Below the pieces are notes generated by a model. It saw only the letters and a list, made by a program, of their open reading frames with translations. It was not told where the DNA came from and did not search any database. The position numbers and the translations under genes were made by a program. 64,000 bases of DNA from Kingella_B sp963529665 (GTDB lineage Bacteria > Pseudomonadota > Gammaproteobacteria > Burkholderiales > Neisseriaceae), in contig CAUSAG010000009.1 in the NCBI GenBank assembly GCA_963529665.1, forward strand, positions 1 to 64,000. Reading direction: 5' to 3'. Every line of letters starts with the position of its first letter. The first letter of the stretch is position 1. Shown here piece after piece: positions 34,834 to 44,772 of the stretch.

Positions 34834-34854
34834 TATAATGTGATGCCGTCTGAA
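34834..34854 (+). promoter_or_regulatory. Candidate -10 element overlapping a foreign DUS (ATGCCGTCTGAA)
   Basis: TATAAT at 34834-34839 is a consensus -10 before the membrane protein gene at 34903. No clear -35 is seen. Directly after it, 34843-34854 is an exact ATGCCGTCTGAA, the 12-base DUS of N. meningitidis/N. gonorrhoeae rather than the Kingella form used elsewhere in the window. Confidence 0.5.
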
Positions 34855-34902
34855 AAACCCAACCCATCCGAACCACACTCTAATCCACATCAGAGAGCCC
34901 CC

Positions 34903-36165
34903 ATGCCCGCCGAAATCCGCATCACCAATGCCCGTCTGAAATCACTGCTGCTGTCGCTCATCCCGCTCGCCGTTGCCGCCGTTGCATCCACCATGCTGTT
35001 TGACGGCAGCCTGAAAACCGTCCTAACGGGCGCGCTGATTGTTTTGTGCTGCCTAGTGTTCGCCGCCCTGCTGCTCTACCGCGCCGCCGATGCACGCGCC
35101 AAACTGGTGTTAAACGCCGACGGCATCCGCATCGTCCAAGCGTTTACCGAAGAAGAACTCGACGGGGTTGGCGCGAAAAGCGGCAGCAAAACCAAGCGCG
35201 AAAACGTTTTTTATCCGTGGGAGCAGATTAACAGCGTGGTTTTCGTGTATCCGTTTCCCGCCACCCTGTACCTGAACAGCGAGCCTGCACGCAAATTCAA
35301 AGCCGAACTGGAAGAACTGGAAGCCGAGCAGCCGCTGCCCGATAACGCCACGCTCGAGCAAATGGAAGCGCGCGTCGCCAAATATCTGCGCCTGTCGGAA
35401 AGCATGACCCGCCAGCGCGACTTCTCCATCACCCTGCCCGTGATGTACCTGCTGCACGGCAAACACCTGCCCGATTTAATCTGCACGCTGGCGGCAGAAC
35501 CCGACAAAAGCCGCCGCCAAGCCGTGCTCGACGGTTTTTGCCAAACCTTTTTCCCCAAAGCCCTTGGTTCGCGCCCCGTCGCGCCACCCGAACCGCGCGA
35601 GTTCCCCGTCTGCCTGCCCACCCAAGTCAGCATCCGCAGCGTTGGCGGCGGCTATCCGCTGGCAAACATTTTGTGTGCCCTGATGCTTATCGGCAGCCTT
35701 GCCATTGTCGCTCTCATCGTGCGCAACGTCCCCAATCCTACTGACATCCGCGAATTGCTGCCGCTGCTGCTCTTTGCCGCCATCGCTGCCGTCGCCGCCG
35801 CCGCCTGTGGATGGCAGTTTTCCCGCTACCGCCGCCACCGCGCCGTACACACCGCCATCAACTGCCCCGAAGCACAGCCGTGGAAACTCGTCGCCATCCC
35901 GCTGTACGTTGCCCATACCGATCAAAAAACTAAGCGGACTTATTATTTCTACCCCGCCATCATCAACGGCAAAACCCGCAAAATCACCTTGACCAACGCC
36001 AACTTCCAACCCGTACGCCGCCACGGTCAATATCTCGCGTTCGCCCCGCGCCACGGCGGCGCGCCCGTTCCCATCGACGCCGAGTTGCGTAATATCCGCG
36101 GGCTGAACGCGGACGAACGCCGCGAGCTGTTGCGCCAAATCAGAGAATTGGCGGCAGAGTTTTAG
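34903..36165 (+). CDS. Hypothetical membrane protein, 420 residues
   Basis: I do not recognise this protein. I start at MPAEIRITNARLK (34903), with GAGAG upstream; the frame extends 27 codons earlier but crosses the likely promoter and a DUS. It has two N-terminal helices (about 16-66, with a DUS-encoded GSLKT between them), a cytoplasmic-type domain with charged stretches (about 70-270), two further helices (about 285-340) and a C-terminal domain (WKLVAIPLYVAHTDQKTKRTYYFYPAI). The layout suggests a membrane-anchored protein with two soluble domains. Codon use is GC-rich relative to the core genes. A DUS lies 11 bases after the stop. Confidence 0.7.
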   Translation: MPAEIRITNARLKSLLLSLIPLAVAAVASTMLFDGSLKTVLTGALIVLCCLVFAALLLYRAADARAKLVLNADGIRIVQAFTEEELDGVGAKSGSKTKRENVFYPWEQINSVVFVYPFPATLYLNSEPARKFKAELEELEAEQPLPDNATLEQMEARVAKYLRLSESMTRQRDFSITLPVMYLLHGKHLPDLICTLAAEPDKSRRQAVLDGFCQTFFPKALGSRPVAPPEPREFPVCLPTQVSIRSVGGGYPLANILCALMLIGSLAIVALIVRNVPNPTDIRELLPLLLFAAIAAVAAAACGWQFSRYRRHRAVHTAINCPEAQPWKLVAIPLYVAHTDQKTKRTYYFYPAIINGKTRKITLTNANFQPVRRHGQYLAFAPRHGGAPVPIDAELRNIRGLNADERRELLRQIRELAAEF

Positions 36166-36323
36166 ACGGCAGTAAAGGCAGCCTGAAAGTTTGTAGGCAG
36201 CAACGCCGCCGGTTGCTTTTGTTCGTTCACCATAAAAACCCGCTTTGTTCACTTTCAGGCTGCCTTACGCCATGTCCAAGGCAGCCTGAAAATCCCAACC
36301 CACCCACAACGAAAGTACTCCCC

Positions 36324-37006
36324 ATGCAAACCCATCCCAAGTTTGGCTCGTAAACTGATCGCCGCAGGACACCAAGTCGCCGCCACCACGCGCAACGCCG
36401 ACAAACTGTGCGCCGAAGTTGGCGACAGTGAAAACCTGATCGCGCTCACTATGGCGCTCACCGACGAAGCCGACATCCGCCGCGGCATCGCCACCATCAC
36501 CGAACGCTTCGGGCGCATAGACATCACTGTCAACAACGCAGGCTACATCCTGGTCGGCGCGATTGAAGAGCTTTCCGACGCCGAAATCCGCGCCAATTTC
36601 GACATCAACGTCTTCGGCATGATGAACGTCATCCGCGCCGTGATGCCCGTTTACCGTGCGCAAAGAAGCGGGCGCTTTCTCAATATTTCGTCGATTTCAG
36701 GCAGCGTTACCGACCCCGGCCAGGCGATTTACAGCGCCAGCAAAGCCGCCGTCATCATGCTCACCGAAGCCGTGGACGACGAAGGGCGCGACTTTAACGT
36801 GCGCGCCACCGCCGTCTGCCCGGGTGGGCTGCGCACATCTTTCCTTGGCAGCTCGGCGCGTTTCCCATAAAACCCAATCGCCGACTACACCAGCGTGCGC
36901 GACTACGAAAACGCCTACCGCCGCCATGCAGCGCAAAATGGGCAAAGTGGCGGCAGAAATGGCGGCGTGGAACGAGTTGTCGCACAGCACCAAGTATGAA
37001 GGATAA
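36324..37006 (+). pseudogene. Broken short-chain dehydrogenase/reductase gene
   Basis: The middle (36346-36870) encodes an SDR: LARKLIAAGHQVAATTRNADKL, ITVNNAGYILVGAIEE, the catalytic YSASKAAVIMLTEA. At the 5' end ATG at 36324 gives MQTHPKFGS then a stop, and the TGxxxGxG cofactor motif expected there is missing, so about 40 bases seem deleted. At the 3' end a TAA (36868-36870) stands where the frame continues NPIADYTSVRDYENAYR, and a further shift leads to WNELSHSTKYEG and the final TAA at 37006. With three lesions, this is very likely a pseudogene. Confidence 0.85.
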
Positions 37007-37022
37007 GGCAGCCTGAAAACGG

Positions 37023-37904
37023 TTAAACCCCAGCCTGCGCCAGCAGCCAGGTTTTCACCGTTTGCACCGCCGCCGTGTTCTGATGCCGATGCGGCACGCA
37101 CAGGCGGTAGGGGCTGCCGTCTATTTCGGGCGCACGGGCAATCTGCAATAAGCCGTCGCGCAGTTCCGCTTCAATCATGCGCCTGCCAATTAAAGCCACG
37201 CCCTGCCCAGCCACGGCGGCGCGCACCAAATGCGCGGCATCGGAATAACGGATGCCGCGCGGTATATTTTGCAGCGGCATGCCAGCAGCGGCTGCCCATT
37301 CGTTCCAGCCCACCACGTTTTGGTTCGGGTTGTACCAATCCAGATGCACCAGCGGCCATTCTGCGATATTGCTGCCCAAGCGCGCCAATAGAAAGGGCGC
37401 GGCAACAGGCGCAAAGCGTTCGCGGAACAATACGGTTTCGTCTGCATCGTCGCACGCGCCCTCGCCGTAGCGCACCGCCAAATCCGCGCCGCCATCCGCC
37501 AAATCCGCCACATCGTAAGAAGCGCGGATGTGCAGCTCAATATCGGGGCAGGCAGCCTGAAAATCGGCAAGGCGCGGCATCAGCCATTGCACGGCAAATT
37601 CGGGCATCAGCGACACAATCACGCTTTGCCGCGCAACATGGCGGATTTGCGCCACCGCCCCCGCCAGTTCGGCAAAGCTGCGGCGGGCGGCATCGGCCAA
37701 AATCCTGCCTTCGTCGGTTAGCACCACCGCGCGCACTTTGCGTTCAAACAACGGCTTGCCGATTTGCGTTTCCAGCAGGCGGATGCGGTGGCTAATGGCG
37801 GTGGCGCTTACCGAAAGCTCGGCAGCCGCCTGCTTAAAACCGCCCAAACGGGCGGCGGCTTCAAAGGCATGCAAGGCATCAAGAGAAAAAGGAAAACGGG
37901 GCAT
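37023..37904 (-). CDS. LysR family transcriptional regulator (GcvA-like), near azoR
   Basis: The 293-residue regulator starts MPRFPFSLDALHAFEAAARLGGFKQAAAELSVSATAISHRIRLLE, a GcvA/AmpR-like winged helix-turn-helix. The effector-binding domain follows (about 90-293) with DGGADLAVRYGEGACDDAD, a pattern typical of this branch. It is divergent from azoR (110 bp gap), its likely target. The gap has AT-rich stretches but no operator I can define. Confidence 0.9.
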   Translation of the reverse strand: MPRFPFSLDALHAFEAAARLGGFKQAAAELSVSATAISHRIRLLETQIGKPLFERKVRAVVLTDEGRILADAARRSFAELAGAVAQIRHVARQSVIVSLMPEFAVQWLMPRLADFQAACPDIELHIRASYDVADLADGGADLAVRYGEGACDDADETVLFRERFAPVAAPFLLARLGSNIAEWPLVHLDWYNPNQNVVGWNEWAAAAGMPLQNIPRGIRYSDAAHLVRAAVAGQGVALIGRRMIEAELRDGLLQIARAPEIDGSPYRLCVPHRHQNTAAVQTVKTWLLAQAGV

Positions 37905-38014
37905 AATAGATGAGCCAATCTTATTTATCGGCTGAAAATATATCGTTTGTTGCCAATAAAATCAATTTGTAAACTGCGCCATATCTTCTTGCAACTCATG
38001 TATCGGGAGTTTAT

Positions 38015-38683
38015 ATGACCACCATCCTACACATTGATTCCAGCGCCCGCTGCGGCATTTCTGGCAAAGACCCACACGGCTCGCACAGCCGCAGATTGAG
38101 CGAACGTTTTATCCGCCGTTTCCAAGCCTTGCAGCCCGATTGCGAAGTGGTTTACCGCGATGTCGGCATTCATCCGCCCAAGCCCGTAAGCGGCGCATGG
38201 ATACACGCGGCATTCACGCCCGAAGCGCAGCGCGAAGATTGGATGCGCGAAGTTTTGCGTGAAAGCGATGAACTGGTGGACGAGCTGATCCGCGCCGATC
38301 TGATTGTAGCGGGTGTACCGATGTATAACTTTTCCATGCCCGCACAGTTCAAAGCCTATATTGACAACATCGTGCGCGTCGGTCGCACCTTCGGTTTTGA
38401 CCGCAACCGCGCGGGCGAGCCCTATTGGCCGCTGCTGGCGGAACAAGGCAAACGGCTGGTTATCGTCTCTTCGCGCGGCGATTATGGCTACGGCGCAGGC
38501 GGGCGCATTGAAGCGCGCAACCATGTTGAGCCTGCCGTGCGCACCGCGTTTGCCTATCTGGGCATCACCGACACTTATGCCATTGCGGCGGAATACGACG
38601 AATTTGGCGACGAGCGTTTGGCGCAATCGCTGGCGCACGCGGAAGCGGAAGCCGATCGTTTGGCGGAACAGTTGGCGGCTTAG
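38015..38683 (+). CDS. azoR: FMN-dependent NADH:quinone oxidoreductase/azoreductase
   Basis: The 222-residue protein starts TTILHIDSSARCG, the FMN-binding loop of AzoR, and has VAGVPMYNFSMPAQFKAYIDNIVRVGRTFGF (about 97-126) with the flavin-binding MYNFSMP. The family reduces quinones and azo compounds with NADH as a cytoplasmic flavodoxin-like dimer. It is divergent from a LysR gene, and a GGGAG sequence precedes the ATG. A strong DUS hairpin lies downstream. Confidence 0.92.
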   Translation: MTTILHIDSSARCGISGKDPHGSHSRRLSERFIRRFQALQPDCEVVYRDVGIHPPKPVSGAWIHAAFTPEAQREDWMREVLRESDELVDELIRADLIVAGVPMYNFSMPAQFKAYIDNIVRVGRTFGFDRNRAGEPYWPLLAEQGKRLVIVSSRGDYGYGAGGRIEARNHVEPAVRTAFAYLGITDTYAIAAEYDEFGDERLAQSLAHAEAEADRLAEQLAA

Positions 38684-38761
38684 GGGATTGGTAGGCGATT
38701 GGGGGGTAATCCAATGCGCCAAAGCATAAAAAGGCAGCCTGAAAACCGCCTTATTCCTCCC

Positions 38762-38809
38762 GCAGCCTGAAAATCTTTAAAATTCTGCAAAGATTTTCAG
38801 GCTGCCTTT
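38762..38809 (+). terminator. Strong extended DUS-hairpin terminator after azoR
   Basis: GCAGCCTGAAAATCTTT (38762-38778) and AAAGATTTTCAGGCTGC (38789-38805) pair over 17 bp. It is followed by CTTTCTG. This is the longest DUS-based stem I found, since the pairing extends past the DUS itself. Confidence 0.75.
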
Positions 38810-38897
38810 CTGTTAAACAATTTCAAGAAAACTGTTGCAGAAAAACACTAGCGCTATCAGAAAAAGCAACAAAATTCCTTTAAATATCTAATTTTAG

Positions 38898-38927
38898 TTA
38901 GATAGGCCGCCTCCAAAAAGCTATAAT
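38898..38927 (+). promoter_or_regulatory. Possible adhesin promoter
   Basis: TATAAT (38922-38927) follows a weak -35-like TTAGAT (38898-38903) at 18 bases. The adhesin ATG is 176 bases downstream, leaving a long untranslated leader. Only the -10 is convincing. Confidence 0.4.
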
Positions 38928-39102
38928 CCCGCTTTACAATTAAGCGGTAAGTGTATTTGCTTGGTCAGCCGTTTGTCGGGAAATCGTTTTCGGCAACGGC
39001 AGGTTTCGCAAATAACCACACCGCACAACGAGTCTTGGCAGGAACGGCATCATCCGCACACCTCCCAAATTTGTTTTCAATCTCAAAAAGGCCATTTTAA
39101 AG

Positions 39103-42100
39103 ATGAATAAAATTTACAAAACAGTCTGGAATGAAACAACCCGCACATGGGTTGCCGTTCCCGAGTTTGCTCCCGCACAAGGAAAATCATCAAACGGCGG
39201 CGTATCCGTATCTTCCGTTGCTGGCGGCAATGCGGTTTCCCGCTTCGGTTTCAAAATGCTGGCAATTTCTGCTTCTATTGCTATACCTTCTATAGCACAG
39301 GTCGCAATGGCAGCGGATGCTCGCATCTCAAACGGATCTGCACCATGGACCGTTGCTATTAGTCCAAGTGGTAGTGATGTGGGGGGGAATGGTAGTGCTA
39401 AAGCTACAGGTAAGAGATCTATAGCTGCTGGTTGGAATGCTAAGGCCGATGGAGAGAACTCAATTGCGTTGGGGTATGACGCATCCACAGAAACCAACTC
39501 GGCAACTTACTACCGAATACAAAATGTTCCTGATAAGACAATGAATAATATCGCGATTGGTAAGCAAGCCAGATCGGGCGGGTTGCAGACGATTGCATTT
39601 GGTCCTGAGTCAGTAGCTTCTAAATCACAGTCCATTGCTTTTGGTTTTGATGCTCAGGCTACGGGAGATCAGTCTGTAGCACTTGGTGCAAATACTCGTT
39701 CAGTAGGCGATTCTTCAATTGCCATCGGTGGTGATGATTTGGATTCGGTAGCATCCACAGTGTATCGAGTGACTTCTCCATCTGCTGATAATGATGCGTA
39801 TAACGATACGGCACTGGCCAAACAATATCGAACCTTAACGGGGCAAAACTTGGTTAATTTTACGCCCGGTAATCGCTATATCGGCACATCTACTGGTCAA
39901 GCAGGGGTTGCTGTGGGTGTTTCCTCTAAGGCAGCAGATTTGGCAACAGCAGTAGGTACGAAATCTCATGCCACGGGTGATTATTCGGCTGCACTCGGTG
40001 TAGGGGCAAATGCTACATTGGCCAATGCTGTTGCCTTAGGTGCAGGTAGTACAACTGCAACAAACGCTACTGATGTGCCGTCTGCCACAATTGGTGCAAT
40101 CACCTACGGTGGAGGGACTAGCCCGTTTGCTGGTAGCGGCAAGGTGGTTCCTGGTGACCAAGTTTCTGTTGGTGCGGCAGGTTTTGAACGCCAAATCAAA
40201 CATGTTGCGCCAGGCGCAATTACTGCGGCTAGCACTGATGCCATTAACGGTAGCCAGTTGTTCTATGTGGCTAAAGGTTTACAAGAACAAATTACAGCTA
40301 CCGGTGGTAATGGTATTCACTTCTACCATGTAAACGGCGCAAATACTGACAATAACTATAATAATGACGGTGCAACTGGCAGCAAAGCCTTGGCAGCAGG
40401 GATTAATGCTAAAGCGGCTGGTGCTAGTTCTGTTGCCGTTGGTAGCGCTGAAATTGCGGAAAAATCTGTTGTTGGCCAATCGAACTCTGAGGGCGCAGTT
40501 GCAATTGGCGATTCCGCTTATGCAGCGGGTCGTCAAGCAGTTACTCTTGGTGCTAGCCGTGCGGAAGAAGAACAGGCTGTTGCCATCGGCTCTAATGCCC
40601 GCTCTAGCGGTAAAGCTTCTATGGCTATTGGTGCGGGTGCAGTGGCTTCTCAAGAAAATAGTATCTCTATTGGTTCTAGTGCCAATGCAGCTGGTAATAA
40701 CAGTGTGTCGATTGGTGCGGATAGTTCTACCGTTGCAGCAGCAGCTGGTTCGGTTGCATTAGGTCATACTTCTCAGGCTACTCGTGCCGCTATCGATGCG
40801 ACTAAAGTTCAGGCTAATGCAGCACCTACTGTGGCTAACAATCAGGTTTATGCATTGGCATCAGCTTCTAATGCGGATCAAAACAATATTATAGCTACAG
40901 TAAAAGGCGAGTTGGGTGCGGTATCAGTTGGTACACAGAATGGTACCCGTCAGATTATTAATGTGGCTGCTGGTACAGAAGATTCTGATGCGGTGAACGT
41001 TGCTCAATTGAAAGCTGTAGCGAATCAGATTACTACACAAGCTATAGCCACAACTCCATTGACCGTAGCCAACGACGGCAAAGTTACTCCGCCAGCCGCA
41101 GCCGACGCAGGCAAACTGGCCACAGCAGGCGACATTGCCAATGCCATCAACAACAGCGGCTTCCAAGCCACTGCCGGTGGCAGACTGGCCAGCGGTACTA
41201 CGGCCACCGCCACTACCGTTAAACCCGGTCAAAAAGTTACCTTTGCTGCCGGTAACGGTTTGACTGTGAAACAGGATGTGGACGCTACCAACGGTGACCA
41301 GACCTACACTTACGCATTGGATGCTCAAACTGTAGTGCAGAATGCCCAAACCCCGGTGGTGTACACCAAAGCCGACGGCACGAAAGTATACAAACACACG
41401 AATGGCAACTTCTACGATGCACCTAACGGCGCAGGTAACCAAGTAGCCGCCGGCGACGTGATTGCCAGCATGCAGGATGCAGCCGGTGACACCACTAAAC
41501 CGACCACATTGGCCAACGTGAAAGGCAACCTTGCCGATACGAGCAATGCCACCGGCAATCCGAGCGGTAACGATCGTGCTACCTTGGCAGCAGGCAACAA
41601 AGGCAACAACGCCGCCACCGTTAACGACGTATTGAACGCAGGCTTTAACGTACAAGGCAATGGCGCAGCCAAAGACTTTGTTACCCATGGCGACACCATC
41701 AACTTTGTTAATGGACAAGGCACAGTAGCCAACGTAACCAGCACCAATGGCGTAACCGAAGTGAAATTTGACACTCCATTGAGCTATGCTGATGCCGCAG
41801 GCAACAACACCACAACACCAAGCAATGCCATAAATCTGGTGGGTAGCGATCCAAGCAAACCCGTTACCTTGGGCAATGTTGCCGAAGGGGTAAAAGACAC
41901 CGATGCCGTTAATGTGGCACAGCTGAATGCTGCCAAAACCAAAGTTCAGGCTGCCGATAATAGCCCAGTAACCGTAACTGGCACAGGTTCCAGCACCGAC
42001 CCATATAAAGTAGGTGTGAACACCGTAACCTTAGCACCTGCTACGGGTACGGATACTGGCAAAGTAGCCGCACCTGCCACAGGCGATGCAGGCAAACTGG

Positions 42101-44577
42101 TAACCGCAGGCGATATTGCCAATGCCATCAACAGCAGCGGCTTTAAAGCTACTGCGGGTGGTAACACCACAGGCGCAGCACCAACGCAAGAGCTGATTAA
42201 AGCAGGCGACACCCTGACATTGAAAGCAGGCAGCGGACTGACCGTAGAACAAACAGGCAGCAGCTTTACCTATGCACTCAATGCACAACAAGTGGTGCAA
42301 GATGCACAAACCCCAGTGGTTTACACCAAAGCCGATGGCAGCAAAGTGTACAAACACACAGACGGCAACTTCTACGACCAACCTAATGGTGCGGGCACAC
42401 AAGTGGCTGCGGGTGATGTGATTGCCTCTATGCAAGGTGCAGACGGTGCAACCACCGCCACCCCTGCCACCAAAGACCCTGATACAGGCATCATGATCAT
42501 GGCGGGCGGCACAACGCTGAACAACGTGGCCAGCGCGGGCGACATCACCAACCCAGATAATGCCTACCGTGCTGTAAACGCTGGCGATTTGAACAACAGC
42601 GTGCAAAAACTGGTGAACAACGGCTTCAAGATTGATGCTGATAACGGCACAGCGGACACCGTGAAACTGGGCGAAACCGTTAAATACGCGGGCGATGGCA
42701 ACATTGTTACCACCGTAAGCAACAATCAAATCGGCTTCAAACTGGCGAACACCGTTACGATAGGCAGCGGGACAGGTAGCAACCCCGTGAAAATTGACGG
42801 CACAACCGGCAACGTAACAGGCTTGACCAACATCACTTGGGATCCTGCCAATACGCCAATTACCAGCGGTCGTGCCGCCACCGAAGACCAGTTGTTAGCC
42901 GTAGCCAATGCCGCTAATTCTGCTGGCGCAGGCTTCACCATTGCAGGCAACAGCAAAGCAGCGGGTGTAACTACTGCGGACGAAACCATTAAAGCGGGCG
43001 AAACGCTGAGCATTAAAGGCACAGGCGCAGGCACATTTGCGGATTACGACAGCAGCAACATTCAAACCCAAGTGGGCGCGAATGGCGAAGTAACCGTGGG
43101 TCTGAAAAAAGACTTGAATGTGAACAGCGTTACCGCGGGCAACACCAAAGTGGATAACAGCGGTATCGCCATCAATAACCCAGCCGACCCAAGCAAAAAT
43201 GTGAGCCTAACAGGCAACGGCTTGAACAACGGTGGCAACACTATCACCAATGTTGGCGATGGTGTGAACGATACCGATGCTGTAAACATTCGTCAGTTGA
43301 AAGCTGCGCAAACCAATGTGAATAATCTCACTAACAATGTGATTGGTACGGACAGGCCTAACCTCACGACTTATGACGTGTATGGCAACGTTGCCGACAA
43401 CCAAAACACCGTTGTTGATGCGATTAAGAAAATGAACACTGGTGGGATTAAATTCTTCCACGTGAATGATGGTACAGGCTCGCAAAGCACGGCAGGTACA
43501 CTCAGCCACCCAGAAGATTCTGCTGCTAAAGGTGCTTATGGCGCAGCTGTTGGTTACCAAGCTAAGGCTGATGGAGAAAACAGCGTGGCATTGGGTAAAG
43601 GTGCCGAAGCAACTGGTAAAAATTCGATCTCTATTGGTACGGGCAATATTGTTACGGGTATTGGTTCTGGTGCGATTGGTGATCCGACAACCATTACCGG
43701 CAACGGCACTTACACCATTGGTAACAACAATGGCGTGGTGAGCGCAAACGAAGCGGGTGCGTTTGGTAACAACAACACGCTGACTGGCGACAACAGCCGT
43801 ATCGTGGGTAACAGCAACACCGTTACCACCACCGATACGTTTGTGATGGGTAATAACTCCACCAGCAACGTGGCGAACTCTGTGGTATTGGGCAGCAATG
43901 CCAGCGCAAATGCTGCGGCAACCGCATCCAGCGCAGGCACAACCACTTACGCATCCAGCGTGATCAACGGCACAACCTACAACTACGCAGGCGCAACGCC
44001 AACTGGCGTGGTGAGCGTGGGTGATGTGGGCGCAGAACGCCGCGTACAAAATGTTGCCGCTGGTTTGATTAGCGCAGACAGCACCGATGCCATTAACGGT
44101 AGCCAACTGTATGCAACCAATAGCGCGATCAACGCATTGCAAACAGGTGGCGCGGGTATTGTTCAATACTCTAACGGCAATGCTGCGCCAAATGGTGGCA
44201 CACCAACCAACCACGTTACTTTGGTTGGCGGCGATAGCAATGCTCCTGTAACCATCCACAATGTTGCCGCAGGCGTTGCGCCTACCGATGCTGTGAACGT
44301 ATCGCAATTGCAAGGCGTGGCAGGGCAAATCAACAAAGTGGCTGATGAAGCTGATGCAGGTACTGCGGCTGCTATGGCTGCTGCGGGCTTGCCACAAGCC
44401 TACTTACCTGGTAAGAGCATGGTTGCCGTTTCAGGCAGCACTTATCGCGGTAAACAAGGTTACGCGGTGGGCTTCTCTGCCATCAACGATGGCGGCAACT
44501 GGATTGTTAAAGGCATTGCCACTGGCAATAGCAAAGGCAAATTCGGTGCGACTATCGGCGCGGGTTATCAATGGTAA
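39103..44577 (+). CDS. Trimeric autotransporter adhesin (YadA/Hia-like), 1824 residues
   Basis: This surface adhesin forms its own outer-membrane pore. It has an extended signal (ESPR start MNKIYKTVWNETTRTWVAVPE, cut near AMA70). YadA-type head repeats (AIGxxAxAxGxxSIAxG) lie at about 110-240, 280-320 and 410-560, and again at about 1470-1600. Neck motifs (DAVNVAQL, STDAINGSQLY) separate stalk blocks. The C-terminal anchor (about 1750-1824) ends GATIGAGYQW. Two long modules recur near residues 745-790 and 1065-1110 (TPVVYTKADG..KVYKHT..NFYD). The first third is AT-richer with other codon choices than the rest, suggesting a mosaic. A terminator follows. Confidence 0.93.
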   Translation: MNKIYKTVWNETTRTWVAVPEFAPAQGKSSNGGVSVSSVAGGNAVSRFGFKMLAISASIAIPSIAQVAMAADARISNGSAPWTVAISPSGSDVGGNGSAKATGKRSIAAGWNAKADGENSIALGYDASTETNSATYYRIQNVPDKTMNNIAIGKQARSGGLQTIAFGPESVASKSQSIAFGFDAQATGDQSVALGANTRSVGDSSIAIGGDDLDSVASTVYRVTSPSADNDAYNDTALAKQYRTLTGQNLVNFTPGNRYIGTSTGQAGVAVGVSSKAADLATAVGTKSHATGDYSAALGVGANATLANAVALGAGSTTATNATDVPSATIGAITYGGGTSPFAGSGKVVPGDQVSVGAAGFERQIKHVAPGAITAASTDAINGSQLFYVAKGLQEQITATGGNGIHFYHVNGANTDNNYNNDGATGSKALAAGINAKAAGASSVAVGSAEIAEKSVVGQSNSEGAVAIGDSAYAAGRQAVTLGASRAEEEQAVAIGSNARSSGKASMAIGAGAVASQENSISIGSSANAAGNNSVSIGADSSTVAAAAGSVALGHTSQATRAAIDATKVQANAAPTVANNQVYALASASNADQNNIIATVKGELGAVSVGTQNGTRQIINVAAGTEDSDAVNVAQLKAVANQITTQAIATTPLTVANDGKVTPPAAADAGKLATAGDIANAINNSGFQATAGGRLASGTTATATTVKPGQKVTFAAGNGLTVKQDVDATNGDQTYTYALDAQTVVQNAQTPVVYTKADGTKVYKHTNGNFYDAPNGAGNQVAAGDVIASMQDAAGDTTKPTTLANVKGNLADTSNATGNPSGNDRATLAAGNKGNNAATVNDVLNAGFNVQGNGAAKDFVTHGDTINFVNGQGTVANVTSTNGVTEVKFDTPLSYADAAGNNTTTPSNAINLVGSDPSKPVTLGNVAEGVKDTDAVNVAQLNAAKTKVQAADNSPVTVTGTGSSTDPYKVGVNTVTLAPATGTDTGKVAAPATGDAGKLVTAGDIANAINSSGFKATAGGNTTGAAPTQELIKAGDTLTLKAGSGLTVEQTGSSFTYALNAQQVVQDAQTPVVYTKADGSKVYKHTDGNFYDQPNGAGTQVAAGDVIASMQGADGATTATPATKDPDTGIMIMAGGTTLNNVASAGDITNPDNAYRAVNAGDLNNSVQKLVNNGFKIDADNGTADTVKLGETVKYAGDGNIVTTVSNNQIGFKLANTVTIGSGTGSNPVKIDGTTGNVTGLTNITWDPANTPITSGRAATEDQLLAVANAANSAGAGFTIAGNSKAAGVTTADETIKAGETLSIKGTGAGTFADYDSSNIQTQVGANGEVTVGLKKDLNVNSVTAGNTKVDNSGIAINNPADPSKNVSLTGNGLNNGGNTITNVGDGVNDTDAVNIRQLKAAQTNVNNLTNNVIGTDRPNLTTYDVYGNVADNQNTVVDAIKKMNTGGIKFFHVNDGTGSQSTAGTLSHPEDSAAKGAYGAAVGYQAKADGENSVALGKGAEATGKNSISIGTGNIVTGIGSGAIGDPTTITGNGTYTIGNNNGVVSANEAGAFGNNNTLTGDNSRIVGNSNTVTTTDTFVMGNNSTSNVANSVVLGSNASANAAATASSAGTTTYASSVINGTTYNYAGATPTGVVSVGDVGAERRVQNVAAGLISADSTDAINGSQLYATNSAINALQTGGAGIVQYSNGNAAPNGGTPTNHVTLVGGDSNAPVTIHNVAAGVAPTDAVNVSQLQGVAGQINKVADEADAGTAAAMAAAGLPQAYLPGKSMVAVSGSTYRGKQGYAVGFSAINDGGNWIVKGIATGNSKGKFGATIGAGYQW

Positions 44578-44594
44578 TTTGATGTAGTTTAAGC

Positions 44595-44629
44595 ATTCAG
44601 GCTGTCTTTAAGGCAGCCTGAATTTTTTT
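44595..44629 (+). terminator. Terminator after the adhesin gene
   Basis: ATTCAGGCTG (44595-44604) pairs with CAGCCTGAAT (44614-44623), followed by six T. It is a DUS-based stem with a clean T-run. Confidence 0.85.
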
Positions 44630-44772
44630 GGCAAATGTTTTCAGGCTGCCTCAGTTTGTTCGCCTTGCTGCGCACGCATTTTTAGCGAGTAACAAACGCA
44701 TTGCCCGTGCGTAGGCTTAGGCGTATATTGTTCATTAAAAACAATTACCAACAACAAGCAGGAGACAGAAAA

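Noticed and set aside
42031..44397. Long minus-strand frames within the first adhesin
   Set aside because: The repetitive Ala/Gly/Asn-rich adhesin text yields open antisense frames by composition; they have no start signals or motifs.
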